DNA of 64,000 nucleotides from Desulforhopalus sp. IMCC35007 (GTDB lineage Bacteria > Desulfobacterota > Desulfobulbia > Desulfobulbales > Desulfocapsaceae): contig NZ_SWCN01000014.1 in assembly GCF_005116575.1 (NCBI RefSeq), positions 1-64,000 of the forward strand, given 5' to 3'. The notes under the pieces are model-generated. The model was not told where the DNA came from and did no database searches. It was given only the letters and a program-made list of their open reading frames with translations. Below, piece by piece: positions 45,660 to 56,171 of this stretch. The stretch's first letter is position 1; the number at the start of each line of letters is the position of its first letter. Position numbers and translations under genes: made by a program.

Positions 45660-46331
45660 TTAGTCTTCCACCACAGCCTCAATAATTTTCAAAGCTTTTT
45701 GCAGCTGTTTGTCATGGATCTTTCCTGCAAAATGGACAGGGCTCTTGCCATACATCGGATCCCAACCACTGGGGTCGGCACAGCAGTAAAACTGCGTTTC
45801 AAGGCCGATCTTTCTGGCAGCATCTTCAACAGGGTGGCCAATGAGTCGCTTTGCCACCTCCCAGGTTGCACCACAAGGCGCCCCCCGAACCACTTTAACA
45901 TGTTTTACCAGCCCGTCTTCTACTTCAACTTTAAATTCCGGTGCACCAAAATATGTACCATAATGTCCAAGGCCCTCAAGGCGGGGCAGCCCACAACAGG
46001 TCGGTGGGGTTATGGCACCTTTTCCCGGCAACTTCTTGCCCGAGCCAATTACGGGAATTCCTTTTTTCTTACAGAGGCTTGCAAGGTCAGTTGATAAATC
46101 ATTGTGCTTTAAAAAATCGAGAACAAGATCACAATCCAGATCTTTGGGCAATATTCCACTGGTATCATCGAGAACAGGGGGCAATATTTCATCAATATTG
46201 ATAATGGTCAGGTCAAAGTATTGGGCTCCGTATTTTTTCAGACCTTCGATTTTCAGCTTACCACTGCCATTCTGCTGAAAAATTATCAATCGCTGTCTTT
46301 TAATATCATCGTGTTCTGCCACTTCTGCCAC
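45660..46331 (-). CDS. DUF166 family protein
   Basis: 223 residues. The family hallmark TPPTCCGLPRL is at about 108-118, with further conserved Cys segments GAPCGATWEV and FYCCADPSGWDP. DUF166 proteins occur in methanogens and in anaerobic bacteria, and were once labelled thymidylate synthase-like; no function is established. Cysteine pairs could bind a metal or iron-sulfur cluster. It has its own terminator and lies between the rubrerythrin and formate dehydrogenase operons. Confidence 0.75.
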   Translation of the reverse strand: MAEVAEHDDIKRQRLIIFQQNGSGKLKIEGLKKYGAQYFDLTIINIDEILPPVLDDTSGILPKDLDCDLVLDFLKHNDLSTDLASLCKKKGIPVIGSGKKLPGKGAITPPTCCGLPRLEGLGHYGTYFGAPEFKVEVEDGLVKHVKVVRGAPCGATWEVAKRLIGHPVEDAARKIGLETQFYCCADPSGWDPMYGKSPVHFAGKIHDKQLQKALKIIEAVVED

Positions 46332-46391
46332 CTCATTTCCGTTGTAATCGACTTTGCATTGTTTTTATAACAATCAACTGAGCAACTCGGC

Positions 46392-46778
46392 CTATATATC
46401 CAACCTCACCCATCTGGTACAGTATCTGTATCCGGTCTCGAGAAGCTTCTTCTTATTCTGCATAGGTTGTACAAAAACAAGAAATCCTCCCGATGGCTCG
46501 CGGGCAAGTAACATACCTCCATCAAGAGTAACACTTTCCTCTTTTGACGCAATTATAATAGTGTTTTTCACCTCAGTAATTTCAAGCTCTTCATCCTGGT
46601 ATTGAAAATATGCCATCTGGGCCATTGCATGATATTCATGTTTGGCATGAGCCTGATCTTTCGTTGTCATTACATGGATATAGCCAGGTTCTTTAATAGC
46701 GATTTCAGGGATTATAATGACCGATTCACAACTGCAGAGGATTTTACCATCCGATTCAATTCTTATTCGCTCAGACAT
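46392..46778 (-). CDS. Uncharacterised 128-residue protein
   Basis: I do not recognise the family. The protein has a beta-rich start (ERIRIESDGKILCSCE), a His-containing middle (DQAHAKHEYHAM) and no signal peptide. It lies downstream of the formate dehydrogenase transcript terminator and upstream of the DUF166 gene on the same strand, 60 bases apart, so it is probably read with DUF166. No ribosome binding site stronger than GAAAAGAA. Confidence 0.55.
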   Translation of the reverse strand: MSERIRIESDGKILCSCESVIIIPEIAIKEPGYIHVMTTKDQAHAKHEYHAMAQMAYFQYQDEELEITEVKNTIIIASKEESVTLDGGMLLAREPSGGFLVFVQPMQNKKKLLETGYRYCTRWVRLDI

Positions 46779-46803
46779 TTCTTTTCGACCCCAATATATT
46801 CAC

Positions 46804-46838
46804 AAAAAAACGGGAAACTGATGTTCCAGCTTCCCGTT
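46804..46838 (-). terminator. Intrinsic terminator of the formate dehydrogenase operon
   Basis: On the minus strand AACGGGAA (RNA sense, 46838-46831) pairs with TTCCCGTT (46816-46809), extended inside by a CTG/CAG pairing, and is followed by seven T residues at 46810-46804. It lies about 110 bases after the fdhA stop. Confidence 0.85.
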
Positions 46839-46947
46839 CAGGTAATAATTTATCTCACACTAGACTCGCCTGCAACACCTCAAAAGCCTGTTTACTATTG
46901 AGCCAGAGGTGAACCAACACAGCCTCCAGCATCACGACTCCAGCTCC

Positions 46948-49635
46948 TTAAGGTTTTTCAATCTTTACTGCGCAGACTTTCGCCTCCATTATCTTACAGA
47001 TGGGATCCATGGCATCACTGGTCAGCAGATTTGCAGCCGCCTCCCGATAGTGAAACGGTATAAATACCACATTTTGTGGGACAATCTTACTTACCCTTGC
47101 CTTCAGGTTGATTGTTCCACGTCGTGAACTCACCGTAAGCTTTTCTCCATCAGCCACCCCTAAAACATCGGCATCTGCCGGGTTTATTTCGACAAAGGCC
47201 TCAGGTGAAACGCGGTTCAATCCGGTTGAGCGCCTTGTCATTGTGCCGGTGTGGTAATGAAAGAGCTGCCTGCCCGTCGTAAGCACATAAGGAAACTCTT
47301 TGTCCGGTAACTCTTTTGAGGAAACAAATGGAATGGGTGAAAATAATGCCTTACCACCTTCCCTGTTGAAACCATCTTTGAAAAGATATTCCGTACCAGG
47401 ATGATCAGCGGTTGGGCAGGGCCATTGAAGACTGGTTTCCTGCAAACGGCTATAGTTTATACCGGCAATACCGGGCCACAGTCCAGCAACTTCGTCAAAG
47501 ACACTTGAAGGATCTACTGTATGCGTCAGATCACCATCACCCACTATTCTTTTGTACAGCTGGTCAATAATGACCAGATCAGACTTCGCCTGACCGGGTG
47601 GATTTATCGCCTTTCTCACCCTTTGTACCCGGCGCTCCGAACAGGTAAAGGTTCCGTTCTTTTCGGCAAAGGACGCTCCGGGCAAAACCACGTCGGCCAG
47701 CTGTGCGGTTTCAGTCATGAAAATATCCTGAACGACTAAAAATTCAAGGCTGGAGAAGGCTTTAACAGAGTGGGTGGTATTCGGATCACTCAGTGCAGGA
47801 TTCTCTCCAAAGATATACATACCCTTGAGACTGCCATCAAGCATGGCCTCTGTCATCATCGTTGCAGGAAGACCAATTTTAGCAGAGAGCGAAGTGCCCC
47901 AGGCTTTTTCAAATTTTTCCTGGATAGCGGGAACATCAACTTTCTGATACCCTGGATATACATTGGGTAATCCACCCATATCACAGGCACCCTGAACATT
48001 ATTTTGTCCCCTCAACGGATTCACGCCGCAGGCGGGTTTCCCAAGGTTACCGGTTAGCATGGCAAGGTTTCCAACGGCCATTACATTGTTGGTGCCCATT
48101 ACATGCTGGGTAATTCCCATCGCATAATAAATACCTGCACTTCCAGCCTCAGCATAGATACGGGCGGCCTTGATGATATCTCCTGCGGGCACCCCGGTCA
48201 TCTCCTCACCGTACTCGGGTGTAAAAGGTGCCAGGGATTCGACAAAGGCTTCATATCCCTCTGTCCTCTCATTGATAAAATCCTTGTCTTCCAGACCTTC
48301 GGCCAGAATAACATTCATCATGCTGTTGAGAAGGACAGAATCCGTACCTGGACGATGCCTGAGCCAGAGCGTTGCAAATTTAACAAGTGGAATTTTGCGA
48401 GGATCTGCAACTATCAGCTTTGCACCTTTCGCAACAGCCTCTTTCATGCGAAGCGCGATAATAGGATGGTTTTCGGTTGTATTCGAGCCAATAACAAAGA
48501 TCGCATCGTTATCTGCAATCTCAGCTACGGAGTTTGTCATTGCGCCAGAACCAAATTTTGCGGCCAGACCGGCCACGGTTGCACTGTGTCAGTAGCGTGC
48601 ACAATGATCTACGTTGTTGGTACCCAAACCCGCTCTGAATAGCTTTTGGAAGAGATAGTTTTCTTCGTTGGTACAGCGGGCAGAACAAAGCCCTGCAACA
48701 CTGTCGGAACCATGCTGTTGCTGAAGCGAGGTAAATTTACCTGCAACATAATCAAGCGCTTCCTCCCAGGTCGCTTTTTCAAATGGAGCACCCTTTTCCT
48801 TGCGGATAAGAGGTGTCGTCAGGCGTTCATTACTGTTAATAAACTCATAGCCAAATCTCCCCTTTACGCACAACCAGCCACGGTTGTGATTGTCGGAAGC
48901 AGATTCAACCCGAATGACCTTATCGCCATGGGTGCGCAGAGTAATGTTACAGCCACACCCACAATAAGTACATGTGGTATCTGTTTTCACAACACCTTCA
49001 GATCGGGGCTTGCCTGACCAGAGGCTTCCTGTAAGGGCGCCGGTCGGACAGACGGAAACACACTGGCCACAAAATTCGCAATCAAGGTCGTGGCCAAAGG
49101 GAGTAATAACCTTGGCTTCAAAGCCTCTTTCTGAATAACCAATAGCACCGACGCCCTGGACCTCGTCACAGACCCTGACACAGAGGCCACACATAACACA
49201 TTTATTCTGGTCTCTTATGATAAACGGGTTATGGTCGATTCGGCTATGATCACGAACCTCCCCGACAAATCTATTTTCTCGAATTCCGTACAAATACGCC
49301 AGTTCCTGCAACGTACAATCACCGGAACTGCTGCAGACCATACAGTCGTTGGGGTGGTCGGAAAGGAGCAATTCAACCGTTGTTTTTCGTAATCGGTAGA
49401 GTCGCTCACTATTGGTTTTGACAACCATGCCCTCAGTTGCAGGAGTTGTACACGAAGTAACAGGTTTTGGCATGCCAGCAATTTCCACAATACACAGTCT
49501 GCAAGCCCCGAAAGGCTTCAGACGTGCATCGTGACAGAGTGTCGGGACATCTATGCCAAGTTTCTGCGCTGCCTCCAGTACCGTAGTTCCCTTTGCAACA
49601 GATACATCTTTTCCATCAATATTTAGATTTAACAT
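46948..49635 (-). CDS. fdhA: Formate dehydrogenase catalytic subunit, selenocysteine-containing
   Basis: 895 residues read through an in-frame TGA at 48589-48591. Residues 1-80 form a [2Fe-2S] domain, followed by the His-ligated cluster segment HPNDCMVCSSSGDC and two ferredoxin motifs (CVMCGLCVRVC, CEFCGQCVSVCP). The molybdo/tungstopterin part begins with CTYCGCGC at about 225. The active site reads HCARY-U349-HSATVAGL, exactly the Sec position of E. coli FdhF. A hairpin right after the TGA has the GGTCT loop expected of a SECIS. With the NuoE- and NuoF-like subunits just upstream it forms an NAD-linked formate dehydrogenase, here a likely CO2 reductase feeding fhs. Confidence 0.96.
48560..48591 (-). 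promoter_or_regulatory. SECIS hairpin in fdhA
   Basis: Fifteen bases from the start of the TGA codon, GTGGCC pairs with GGCCGC (one G-U pair) around the loop GGTCT (hairpin 48560-48576). The E. coli fdhF SECIS has the same GGUC loop at about the same distance from UGA. Confidence 0.85.
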
Positions 49636-49640
49636 AGCAG

Positions 49641-51422
49641 CTACTCCTTGAGTACAGCACTGAATTTACAGGCATCGAAACATGACCCACACTGTATACA
49701 AAGAGAATTATCTATTTTATGGGGTTGCTTCTTCTCACCTGAAATTGCATTGACAGAACATGCTCGCATACACATTCCACAGCCAACACACATATCTTGA
49801 CGAATAAAAAATGTCAGCAGTTTATTACATACCTTGGCTGGACATTTTTTTTGCTTGATGTGCGCCTCATACTCGTGGCGGAAATACTTGATAGTACTGA
49901 GGACAGGATTAGGAGCGGACATTCCCAATCCACAGAGGCTGGAATCACGAACATCTTCTGCAAGTTCCTGAAGGAGTTCAATGTCCCCCTCCTTGCCCTC
50001 GCCCTCGGTAATTCTGGTTAAAATCTCTAAAAGACGCTTGGTTCCTAAACGACAAGGAACGCATTTTCCACAGGATTCGGACTGGGTAAATTCGAGGAAA
50101 AATTTAGAGATATTTACCATGCAGTCCGTTTCATCAAGAACCACCATACCTCCGGACCCCATCATGGATCCAACAGAGGCGAGGCCTTCATAATCAACCG
50201 GAAGATCTATGTGCTGCTGAGGAATACAGCCACCGGATGGCCCACCGGTCTGCACCGCCTTGAAAAGTTTGTCCCCTTCAATCCCGCCACCAATGTTGAA
50301 GATAATCTCTTTTAGCGGCATACCCATGGGGATTTCGATTAAACCAGTATTTCTAATCTTACCTGTCAGGGCAATAACCTTGGTACCTTTGCTCTTTGCA
50401 GAGCCTATAGCAGCATACCAGTCAGCACCTTTGTTGAGGATATGGGGCAGGTTAGCAAAGGTTTCCACATTGTTGATGATGGTAGGTTTACCCCATAGTC
50501 CCTTGTTTGCGGGAAACGGTGGTTTTGCCCGTGGCATACCACGTTCACCTTCAATAGAGGCAATCAGAGCCGTCTCTTCACCGCAGACAAAAGCACCGGC
50601 ACCAAGCTTTACTTTAATCTTCAGGTTAAAATCGGTGCCAAAGAGTTTCTCCCCGAGAAAGCCTTTTTCTTTGGCCTCTTTCAGGGCGAGATGCAGTCGG
50701 TCAACTGCCAGCGGATATTCCGCTCTGATGTAAACATAGCCAACGGTGGCCCCAATGGCGTAGGCACCGATGATCATTCCTTCAATCATTGCATGGGGAT
50801 TGCCTTCAACCACGGACCGATCCATAAAGGCACCGGGGTCACCTTCATCCGCATTACAGATGATGTAATATTGGTCGGAATCGTTTGCAGCACAAAAACC
50901 CCATTTGACGCCGGTTGGAAAACCACCGCCTCCACGTCCGCGTAAACCCGATTTTTTGACGGTCTCAATAACTTCAGCAGGCGTCATTGTCGTCAGTACT
51001 TTTTCTGCTGCCTTGTAGCCGTCAACACGAATATACTCATCAATGGATTCGGGATCGATTTTACCGAGATCTCCCAACACTATCTTGGTCTGATTATCGT
51101 GAAAAGTATGATAATCGTCACCGACGAGCCACTCACTAACGGGTCTTGCGCCAATGCAGTGATCACTGACCAGCCTTTTCACCATATCAGGTTGAATATA
51201 CTGATAGGTTGAAACGATGCCATTAACAGAGATATCAACCAGCACGTCTCTTGCGCAAAACCCACGACAGCCGACCTTATGGAGGCGAGAGTGTTCTACT
51301 ACCGTCGCATTGGCCACACCGGCCTCTGCAAACTCCTCCTGAAATGCCTTCATCACCATATCGCCACCTGCTGCGATGCCGCCGGTGCCCATGCATACAC
51401 TTACCACTATTTCACTATTCAT
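49641..51422 (-). CDS. NuoF/HydB-like NADH-binding subunit of the formate dehydrogenase
   Basis: 593 residues. The N-terminal about 120 residues form a thioredoxin-like [2Fe-2S] domain. The flavin- and NAD-binding core has GLRGRGGGGFPTG and NADEGDPGAFMDR. The [4Fe-4S] site reads SESCGKCVPCR, and the C-terminal end adds two ferredoxin motifs (CVGCGMCMRAC, CIQCGSCFDAC). This HydB/NuoF layout is shared by NAD-dependent and electron-bifurcating formate dehydrogenases and hydrogenases. It ends 5 bases before fdhA and starts 3 bases after nuoE. Confidence 0.93.
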   Translation of the reverse strand: MNSEIVVSVCMGTGGIAAGGDMVMKAFQEEFAEAGVANATVVEHSRLHKVGCRGFCARDVLVDISVNGIVSTYQYIQPDMVKRLVSDHCIGARPVSEWLVGDDYHTFHDNQTKIVLGDLGKIDPESIDEYIRVDGYKAAEKVLTTMTPAEVIETVKKSGLRGRGGGGFPTGVKWGFCAANDSDQYYIICNADEGDPGAFMDRSVVEGNPHAMIEGMIIGAYAIGATVGYVYIRAEYPLAVDRLHLALKEAKEKGFLGEKLFGTDFNLKIKVKLGAGAFVCGEETALIASIEGERGMPRAKPPFPANKGLWGKPTIINNVETFANLPHILNKGADWYAAIGSAKSKGTKVIALTGKIRNTGLIEIPMGMPLKEIIFNIGGGIEGDKLFKAVQTGGPSGGCIPQQHIDLPVDYEGLASVGSMMGSGGMVVLDETDCMVNISKFFLEFTQSESCGKCVPCRLGTKRLLEILTRITEGEGKEGDIELLQELAEDVRDSSLCGLGMSAPNPVLSTIKYFRHEYEAHIKQKKCPAKVCNKLLTFFIRQDMCVGCGMCMRACSVNAISGEKKQPHKIDNSLCIQCGSCFDACKFSAVLKE

Positions 51423-51425
51423 GGT

Positions 51426-51893
51426 TTAACCCTTATGTTCCTTAAGACTTTTAACCATTTTACTTGGCGTAACTTTTCCAAGCACCTTTTCGTTGACAAG
51501 AACAACCGGAGCAATACTGCACGCGCCGACGCAGTTTACCCGCTCCAGAGTAAATTGCATATCTTTGGTGGTGACCTGGTCTTCACCGAGTTTAAGATCT
51601 TCTCGAACTTTGGCAATAATGCGGGGGGCTCCTTTTACGTGGCAGACAGTACCACAGCAGACGGTAACAATATTTTTACCACGAGGGTGTTGATGAAATT
51701 GAGAATAAAACGTTACCACACCGTAGTATTTTGATGCTGGAATGTTTGAGCGCTCAGAAAACCAGTGAACAACTTCTTCCTGTATATAGCCAAACTCTTT
51801 TTGAATTTCCTGCAGAACAGTGATTATATTGTCTTCATTGGCAGCACATTTATCATATATTGCCTCCAGAGTTGCCGTCGTCTGCGTGTCCAT
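51426..51893 (-). CDS. NuoE-like [2Fe-2S] subunit of the formate dehydrogenase
   Basis: 155 residues of the 24-kDa thioredoxin-like ferredoxin family. The cluster ligands lie in TVCCGTVCHVKG and in NCVGACSIAPV. It starts at ATG 51893 behind ACGGAGAC and is the first gene of the operon nuoE-nuoF-fdhA. It passes electrons between NuoF flavin and the rest of the complex, or may serve in a bifurcating role. An additional electron acceptor is not encoded in the operon. Confidence 0.93.
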   Translation of the reverse strand: MDTQTTATLEAIYDKCAANEDNIITVLQEIQKEFGYIQEEVVHWFSERSNIPASKYYGVVTFYSQFHQHPRGKNIVTVCCGTVCHVKGAPRIIAKVREDLKLGEDQVTTKDMQFTLERVNCVGACSIAPVVLVNEKVLGKVTPSKMVKSLKEHKG

Positions 51894-52154
51894 ATACGTC
51901 TCCGTAAAAATGAGTCTTCACTCCATGTCTGCTTGTCACAGAGCGTTGAAATTATATCTACCAGCTAAATTATTGTTTTATATGTTTATTCTATAATCTA
52001 CATTCTTATGATTTTTCACCCTTTCAGGTGTTATTTTGTCCACTATTGCCACAACAGCAGCCCTTGATTTTGTCAAATTTGTAAATATAACCTAAAATGC
52101 AGAATATTTCCAACAAGTTTCCTGGCCATTCCCCTTTGATAATTCTTTTGAACA

Positions 52155-53537
52155 ATGAACAAATGCAGCACATTGACAGTGCCATCTCAAAGAGGTACTA
52201 ATGAGCTGTCCTGTCATCAGAACTTATCCTTTGACAGGCAGCACACCCCTCTATTTTCTTCGTATGAGAATATGACTACAGCCTCCCTCAACACTCAGTG
52301 TAAATTTTCTTTACGGGTAAACGGCTGTACAACCTTTCCCAAAATATCGTACCCTACCCATCCAGGCATATACAACACACTTGAAACTGAACAGCATGTT
52401 TTTCACTTCAACCTCAACAATGAGATAATCAGAGCCAAAGGGAAAGATAAAAACTGGCGTCACCCCCACGAGTGGTTTAAGCGTACCATGGGAAATGACT
52501 GGGTATATTATTCCACAGGGGGCTATACCGGGGTATTTGAAGCTACCGGTGAATATTACCTGCCAAACTTCAACTATTCAAGCAACAACATCATTGGTGG
52601 CAATCCCTTCAAGGCAAAAGAAATATCCGGTTTTGCAGATGATTGGTTTACCTTCCTTCAGGCAGCGGCAAACGCCGAGTTGTATGCACCAGCCGAGCGG
52701 AGTTTTCTCTATGAAGTACTGTTAAATAATCCTACCAGACTGCAAGCAAAGGCACAGCTGCTCCACAATATTATTGGTGGCCAGGTTTCAGTCCTGCCTC
52801 CCGATGCAAGACACGTGGGCTACAATCTCATACCTGTTACAATCTCAAGAGGCTGCCTCTACAAATGCAGGTTCTGCAGCGTAAAAAACAATCATCCGTT
52901 CACAGAACTTCCCCTGACGGATATCGATCAGCAAATAGAGGAACTGCGAAGGTTATATAGCAATGATCTCATCAACTACAATGCTATTTACCTCGGTGAG
53001 CATGACGCTCTCAATGCGGCACCTGGCACTATACTCCACAGCATTCATAAGTCCTATAACAGATTTGGCCTCTACGACTCTTACTTGGAAGGCGTCTCTT
53101 GTTTTTTCTTTGGTTCTGCCACTTCAATACTTGAGGCCCCGGAACAACTTTTTTTCGAGCTGAATCAAATTCCCGGAATGGTATATATCAATATTGGCCT
53201 CGAATCCCCAAACCAGACCACCTTGGATCAACTCGGCAAACCGATTACCTCAGCACAGGTGTGGGACGCCTTCAAACGAATCCAGTCCCTGAACAGGGCT
53301 TATACACATCTTGAAATTTCTGTGAATTTTATCATGGACGAAAACCTTCCTGCAGCTCACTACAGAGAGGTTGAACAGCTTATCCGGGATACCGAATTTT
53401 TCCAACAGGCAAAAGGAACTGTCTATTTCAGTCCTCTTAGCTTTGATAAACCATCAAGGTCACGGATGTTTGAATTTAACCGACTCAAGCTCATGAGTCG
53501 GTTCCCGACCTTTCTTTATATTATTCAACGTCTATGA
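52155..53537 (+). CDS. Radical SAM protein of unknown function
   Basis: 460 residues. The radical-SAM motif CLYKCRFCSVK (ISRGCLYKCRFC) is near residue 234, followed by the GE-like and strand segments of the barrel (YLGEHDALNAA, INIGLESPNQTTLDQLGKP). The N-terminal 200 residues are long and unlike the B12-binding domain, with many aromatic residues. No C-terminal iron-sulfur SPASM domain is seen. The start is uncertain: ATG 52155 has no clear ribosome binding site and ATG 52272 would remove 39 residues. A gene for 5-formyl-THF cyclo-ligase follows by 38 bases, suggesting a shared transcript. Confidence 0.8.
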   Translation: MNKCSTLTVPSQRGTNELSCHQNLSFDRQHTPLFSSYENMTTASLNTQCKFSLRVNGCTTFPKISYPTHPGIYNTLETEQHVFHFNLNNEIIRAKGKDKNWRHPHEWFKRTMGNDWVYYSTGGYTGVFEATGEYYLPNFNYSSNNIIGGNPFKAKEISGFADDWFTFLQAAANAELYAPAERSFLYEVLLNNPTRLQAKAQLLHNIIGGQVSVLPPDARHVGYNLIPVTISRGCLYKCRFCSVKNNHPFTELPLTDIDQQIEELRRLYSNDLINYNAIYLGEHDALNAAPGTILHSIHKSYNRFGLYDSYLEGVSCFFFGSATSILEAPEQLFFELNQIPGMVYINIGLESPNQTTLDQLGKPITSAQVWDAFKRIQSLNRAYTHLEISVNFIMDENLPAAHYREVEQLIRDTEFFQQAKGTVYFSPLSFDKPSRSRMFEFNRLKLMSRFPTFLYIIQRL

Positions 53538-53575
53538 GGCATCAAAAAATTATACAAACACCAAACGGAGATATC

Positions 53576-54163
53576 ATGACAACAGACCCAGGACAGCTTC
53601 GTAAAGCCACACTGCAGGCAAGAGACCGGCTCTCTCAGGATGAAATGGCAGTTGCATCGGAAGCAATCTGTGACAAGATCCTCAAGTTACCCGAAATTAT
53701 CAACAGTCAAACAATCTTTGCCTATGTAAGCTTTCGGAGTGAAGTGGCAACATACAAACTTATTGAGAGCCTTCTTGCAGCGGGGAAAACCGTTGCGGTT
53801 CCCATCACAAGGGTTGCCGAGAAGCGACTTGATGCCGTAAAAATAACAAGCATCAGTGACGATCTTGAGCCCGGCTATTGTAAGATACCCGAGCCCACGG
53901 ACACGCTGTGCAGAACCAATACGATTGTGCCCGATACAATCGGGGTAATTCTGCTTCCTGGTTCCGTTTTTGACAAAAGAGGTGGAAGATTCGGCTATGG
54001 AGGTGGATACTATGACAGATTTGTCTCTAATATCCCGGATGCTTTTCGAATTGGTCTCGCCTATGATCTTCAGATAGTGGAAAAAATCCCACTGCAACCC
54101 CATGACGAACTGCTTGATTACGTTGTCACTCCGTCTGCAGTGTATAAAGGAAATAGGAAATAA
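53576..54163 (+). CDS. 5-formyltetrahydrofolate cyclo-ligase
   Basis: 195 residues from ATG 53576 (CGGAGATATC ahead); a frame to 53534 overlaps the previous stop and is less likely. The family signature LPGSVFDKRGGRFGYGGGYYDRF is present (central residues GGRFGYGGGYYDR). The enzyme uses ATP to return 5-formyl-THF, a dead-end folate, to methenyl-THF, fitting a cell with heavy folate-based C1 flux. It ends at a strong bidirectional terminator. Confidence 0.93.
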   Translation: MTTDPGQLRKATLQARDRLSQDEMAVASEAICDKILKLPEIINSQTIFAYVSFRSEVATYKLIESLLAAGKTVAVPITRVAEKRLDAVKITSISDDLEPGYCKIPEPTDTLCRTNTIVPDTIGVILLPGSVFDKRGGRFGYGGGYYDRFVSNIPDAFRIGLAYDLQIVEKIPLQPHDELLDYVVTPSAVYKGNRK

Positions 54164-54204
54164 AAAAGGGGAGCTCCAATTCGTAACGGAGCTCCCCTTT
54201 TTTT
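54162..54204. terminator. Bidirectional terminator between cyclo-ligase and chemoreceptor
   Basis: AAAAAAGGGGAGCTCC (54162-54177) pairs with GGAGCTCCCCTTTTTT (54188-54203) around a 10-base loop, with a T-run on each transcript. It serves both convergent genes. Confidence 0.93.
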
Positions 54205-54215
54205 AATGTAGACAA

Positions 54216-55937
54216 TTAAATTTTAAACATATCAACCAGTCTCTTCAGGTCTTGAGCCAGCTTCTGCAGATCAGCTGAACTGGATTCAACCTGAGAGCTG
54301 CCGCCGGAAACCTCGGCAGTTGCGCTGTTCACCAGTGCAATCTCCGAGGTGATGGTTGAGGCTACAACGGAAATCTGGCTGACATTTTCATTGACCTCAC
54401 CAAGACCATCCGCTGCCTGGTTAATATTCATGGCAATCTCTTCCGTTGCCTTGGACTGTTCGCCGACGGCCGTCGTAATCATTGCCACAATTTCATTTAC
54501 ATTATTAATAACCTTGGTTATCTCTTCAATATCTGCAACAGTATTTTCTGTTGTAAGCTGCACATCTTCAATCTTGGTCTTAATATCGAGAGTGGCTTCA
54601 GCAGTTTGTTTGGCAAGCTCCTTTATTTCGTTTGCAACAACGGCAAAACCCTTGCCCGCCTCTCCAGCCCGGGCAGCCTCAATTGTTGCATTGAGCGCCA
54701 GAAGATTCGTCTGCTCGGATATCTCCGTAATTGTCTCTGTCACTTTACTGATTGCGTTGGCTGACGCGCCAAGTTTGGCCATCCGTTGTGAAGTCGCTTC
54801 CGCCTGGATCACCGCCTTGCCTGAAATATCACTTGCCTGGCTTGAATTGTGAGCGATCTCATTTATAGTGGCGGTCATCTCTTCCGCAGCGCTTGCAACC
54901 ATACTGGTGTTGGTCGTCGACTCTTCCATTGCTGCCGCAACATTATTAAGATTCGCACTCATTTCTTCAGCCGCAGTAGCCACAGTCTCAGAACGTCCTG
55001 AGGTATCCTGGGAACTGCGAGCCAGGCTGTTTGCCACAGAGGACAAGGTTATAGCCTCATTCCCCAGGGCCTCGGTGTTGCTGGCGATCGAACCTATAAT
55101 ACCCTGGAGTTTTTCGATAAAAATATTAAACCATCCTGCAAGTTCGCCAATTTCGTCTCTCCCCTTAATCTGAATTCTTTTAGTCAGATCTCCTTCCCCT
55201 TCGGCAATATCTTTAAAATTGACGATCATGAGTTTCAATGCATTGACCAGTCCAAAAACAATCAACAGGCACAGTGTAATAATACCACCAAAAATAACAC
55301 CAGTCGTAATAAGCATGGTGGTCAGATTTTTAGAAACTTGGGCGTTGATATGGTCGGTCATCTGAGCTTTGTAGGCCTCTATATTATCAAGGTATACTCC
55401 TGTACCAAGCCACATTTCCGACCCTGGAATCATTTCTGCGTAACCGAGCTTTGGTGTGTCTTCTGCACCCGGCTTTGGCCAGATGTATTCAACAAAACCT
55501 CCTCCATTTTTCGCTGTATCCCGTAATTCTCGGACAAGATAAAAATCATTTTTATCTTTAAGATCACCGAGATCCTTCCCATGCAGACTTTTGTTCGATG
55601 GCAATGCGACGCAGGTCGTTCCCTCATAGACAAAAAGGTACCCAGAACTATCCTCCTCAAAACGAATATCATCGATGAGTCTTCGAATTATCTCAATTCG
55701 TTCCTCTTTATCTGATATCCCTTCAATGGCATGGCCAACGGTAAGGGCTGCGGTATGGCTTGCCACCTTGATTTTGTCTTTTTGATCACTGAGCATAACT
55801 GAACTTACTTCCTGAAGCCCAAGGTCCCTGACCTTGTTTCCATTTTGAACTGCGAAAAAAATCATCAAAAGAAACAAAACAAGTATGGATGCAATAATAA
55901 GATACATCCTGCCTTTGACTGAAAACCTGTTGAGCAT
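54216..55937 (-). CDS. Methyl-accepting chemotaxis protein with extracellular Cache sensor
   Basis: 573 residues. A first membrane span (about 12-30) is followed by a periplasmic sCache-type sensor (about 40-185, with [25 protein letters not shown] and [12 protein letters not shown]), a second span (about 207-230), a HAMP domain and a cytoplasmic signalling domain that contains [21 protein letters not shown] and [12 protein letters not shown]. It would report to CheA/CheW, which are not in the window. Cache domains bind small acids; the ligand here is unknown. A second receptor lies 600 bases upstream. Confidence 0.92.
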   Translation of the reverse strand: MLNRFSVKGRMYLIIASILVLFLLMIFFAVQNGNKVRDLGLQEVSSVMLSDQKDKIKVASHTAALTVGHAIEGISDKEERIEIIRRLIDDIRFEEDSSGYLFVYEGTTCVALPSNKSLHGKDLGDLKDKNDFYLVRELRDTAKNGGGFVEYIWPKPGAEDTPKLGYAEMIPGSEMWLGTGVYLDNIEAYKAQMTDHINAQVSKNLTTMLITTGVIFGGIITLCLLIVFGLVNALKLMIVNFKDIAEGEGDLTKRIQIKGRDEIGELAGWFNIFIEKLQGIIGSIASNTEALGNEAITLSSVANSLARSSQDTSGRSETVATAAEEMSANLNNVAAAMEESTTNTSMVASAAEEMTATINEIAHNSSQASDISGKAVIQAEATSQRMAKLGASANAISKVTETITEISEQTNLLALNATIEAARAGEAGKGFAVVANEIKELAKQTAEATLDIKTKIEDVQLTTENTVADIEEITKVINNVNEIVAMITTAVGEQSKATEEIAMNINQAADGLGEVNENVSQISVVASTITSEIALVNSATAEVSGGSSQVESSSADLQKLAQDLKRLVDMFKI

Positions 55938-56171
55938 TGTCTACCCCTTTTACTATAACTGTATTTTAATTAAAATTTACGGTTGTATCACCTGTGGAAA
56001 GTGAAAACATCCAATAATTGTTGTATCTACGGCACTTATTACAAAGTAGTATATGTGAATATTTTTGAATTGTACAATTTTTGAATTTTTTATTGCGGAT
56101 TTTTGGTGGACCCTTTAATTCTCTGCTGTTTGCCAGGTACAACAGCTCTGTTAGAGTATGTTCTCTAATGA

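Noticed and set aside
46948-48576. Separate formate dehydrogenase gene of 542 residues
   Set aside because: The GTG at 48576 lies inside the SECIS hairpin of the larger gene; the TGA just before is the canonical Sec codon of FdhF-type enzymes.
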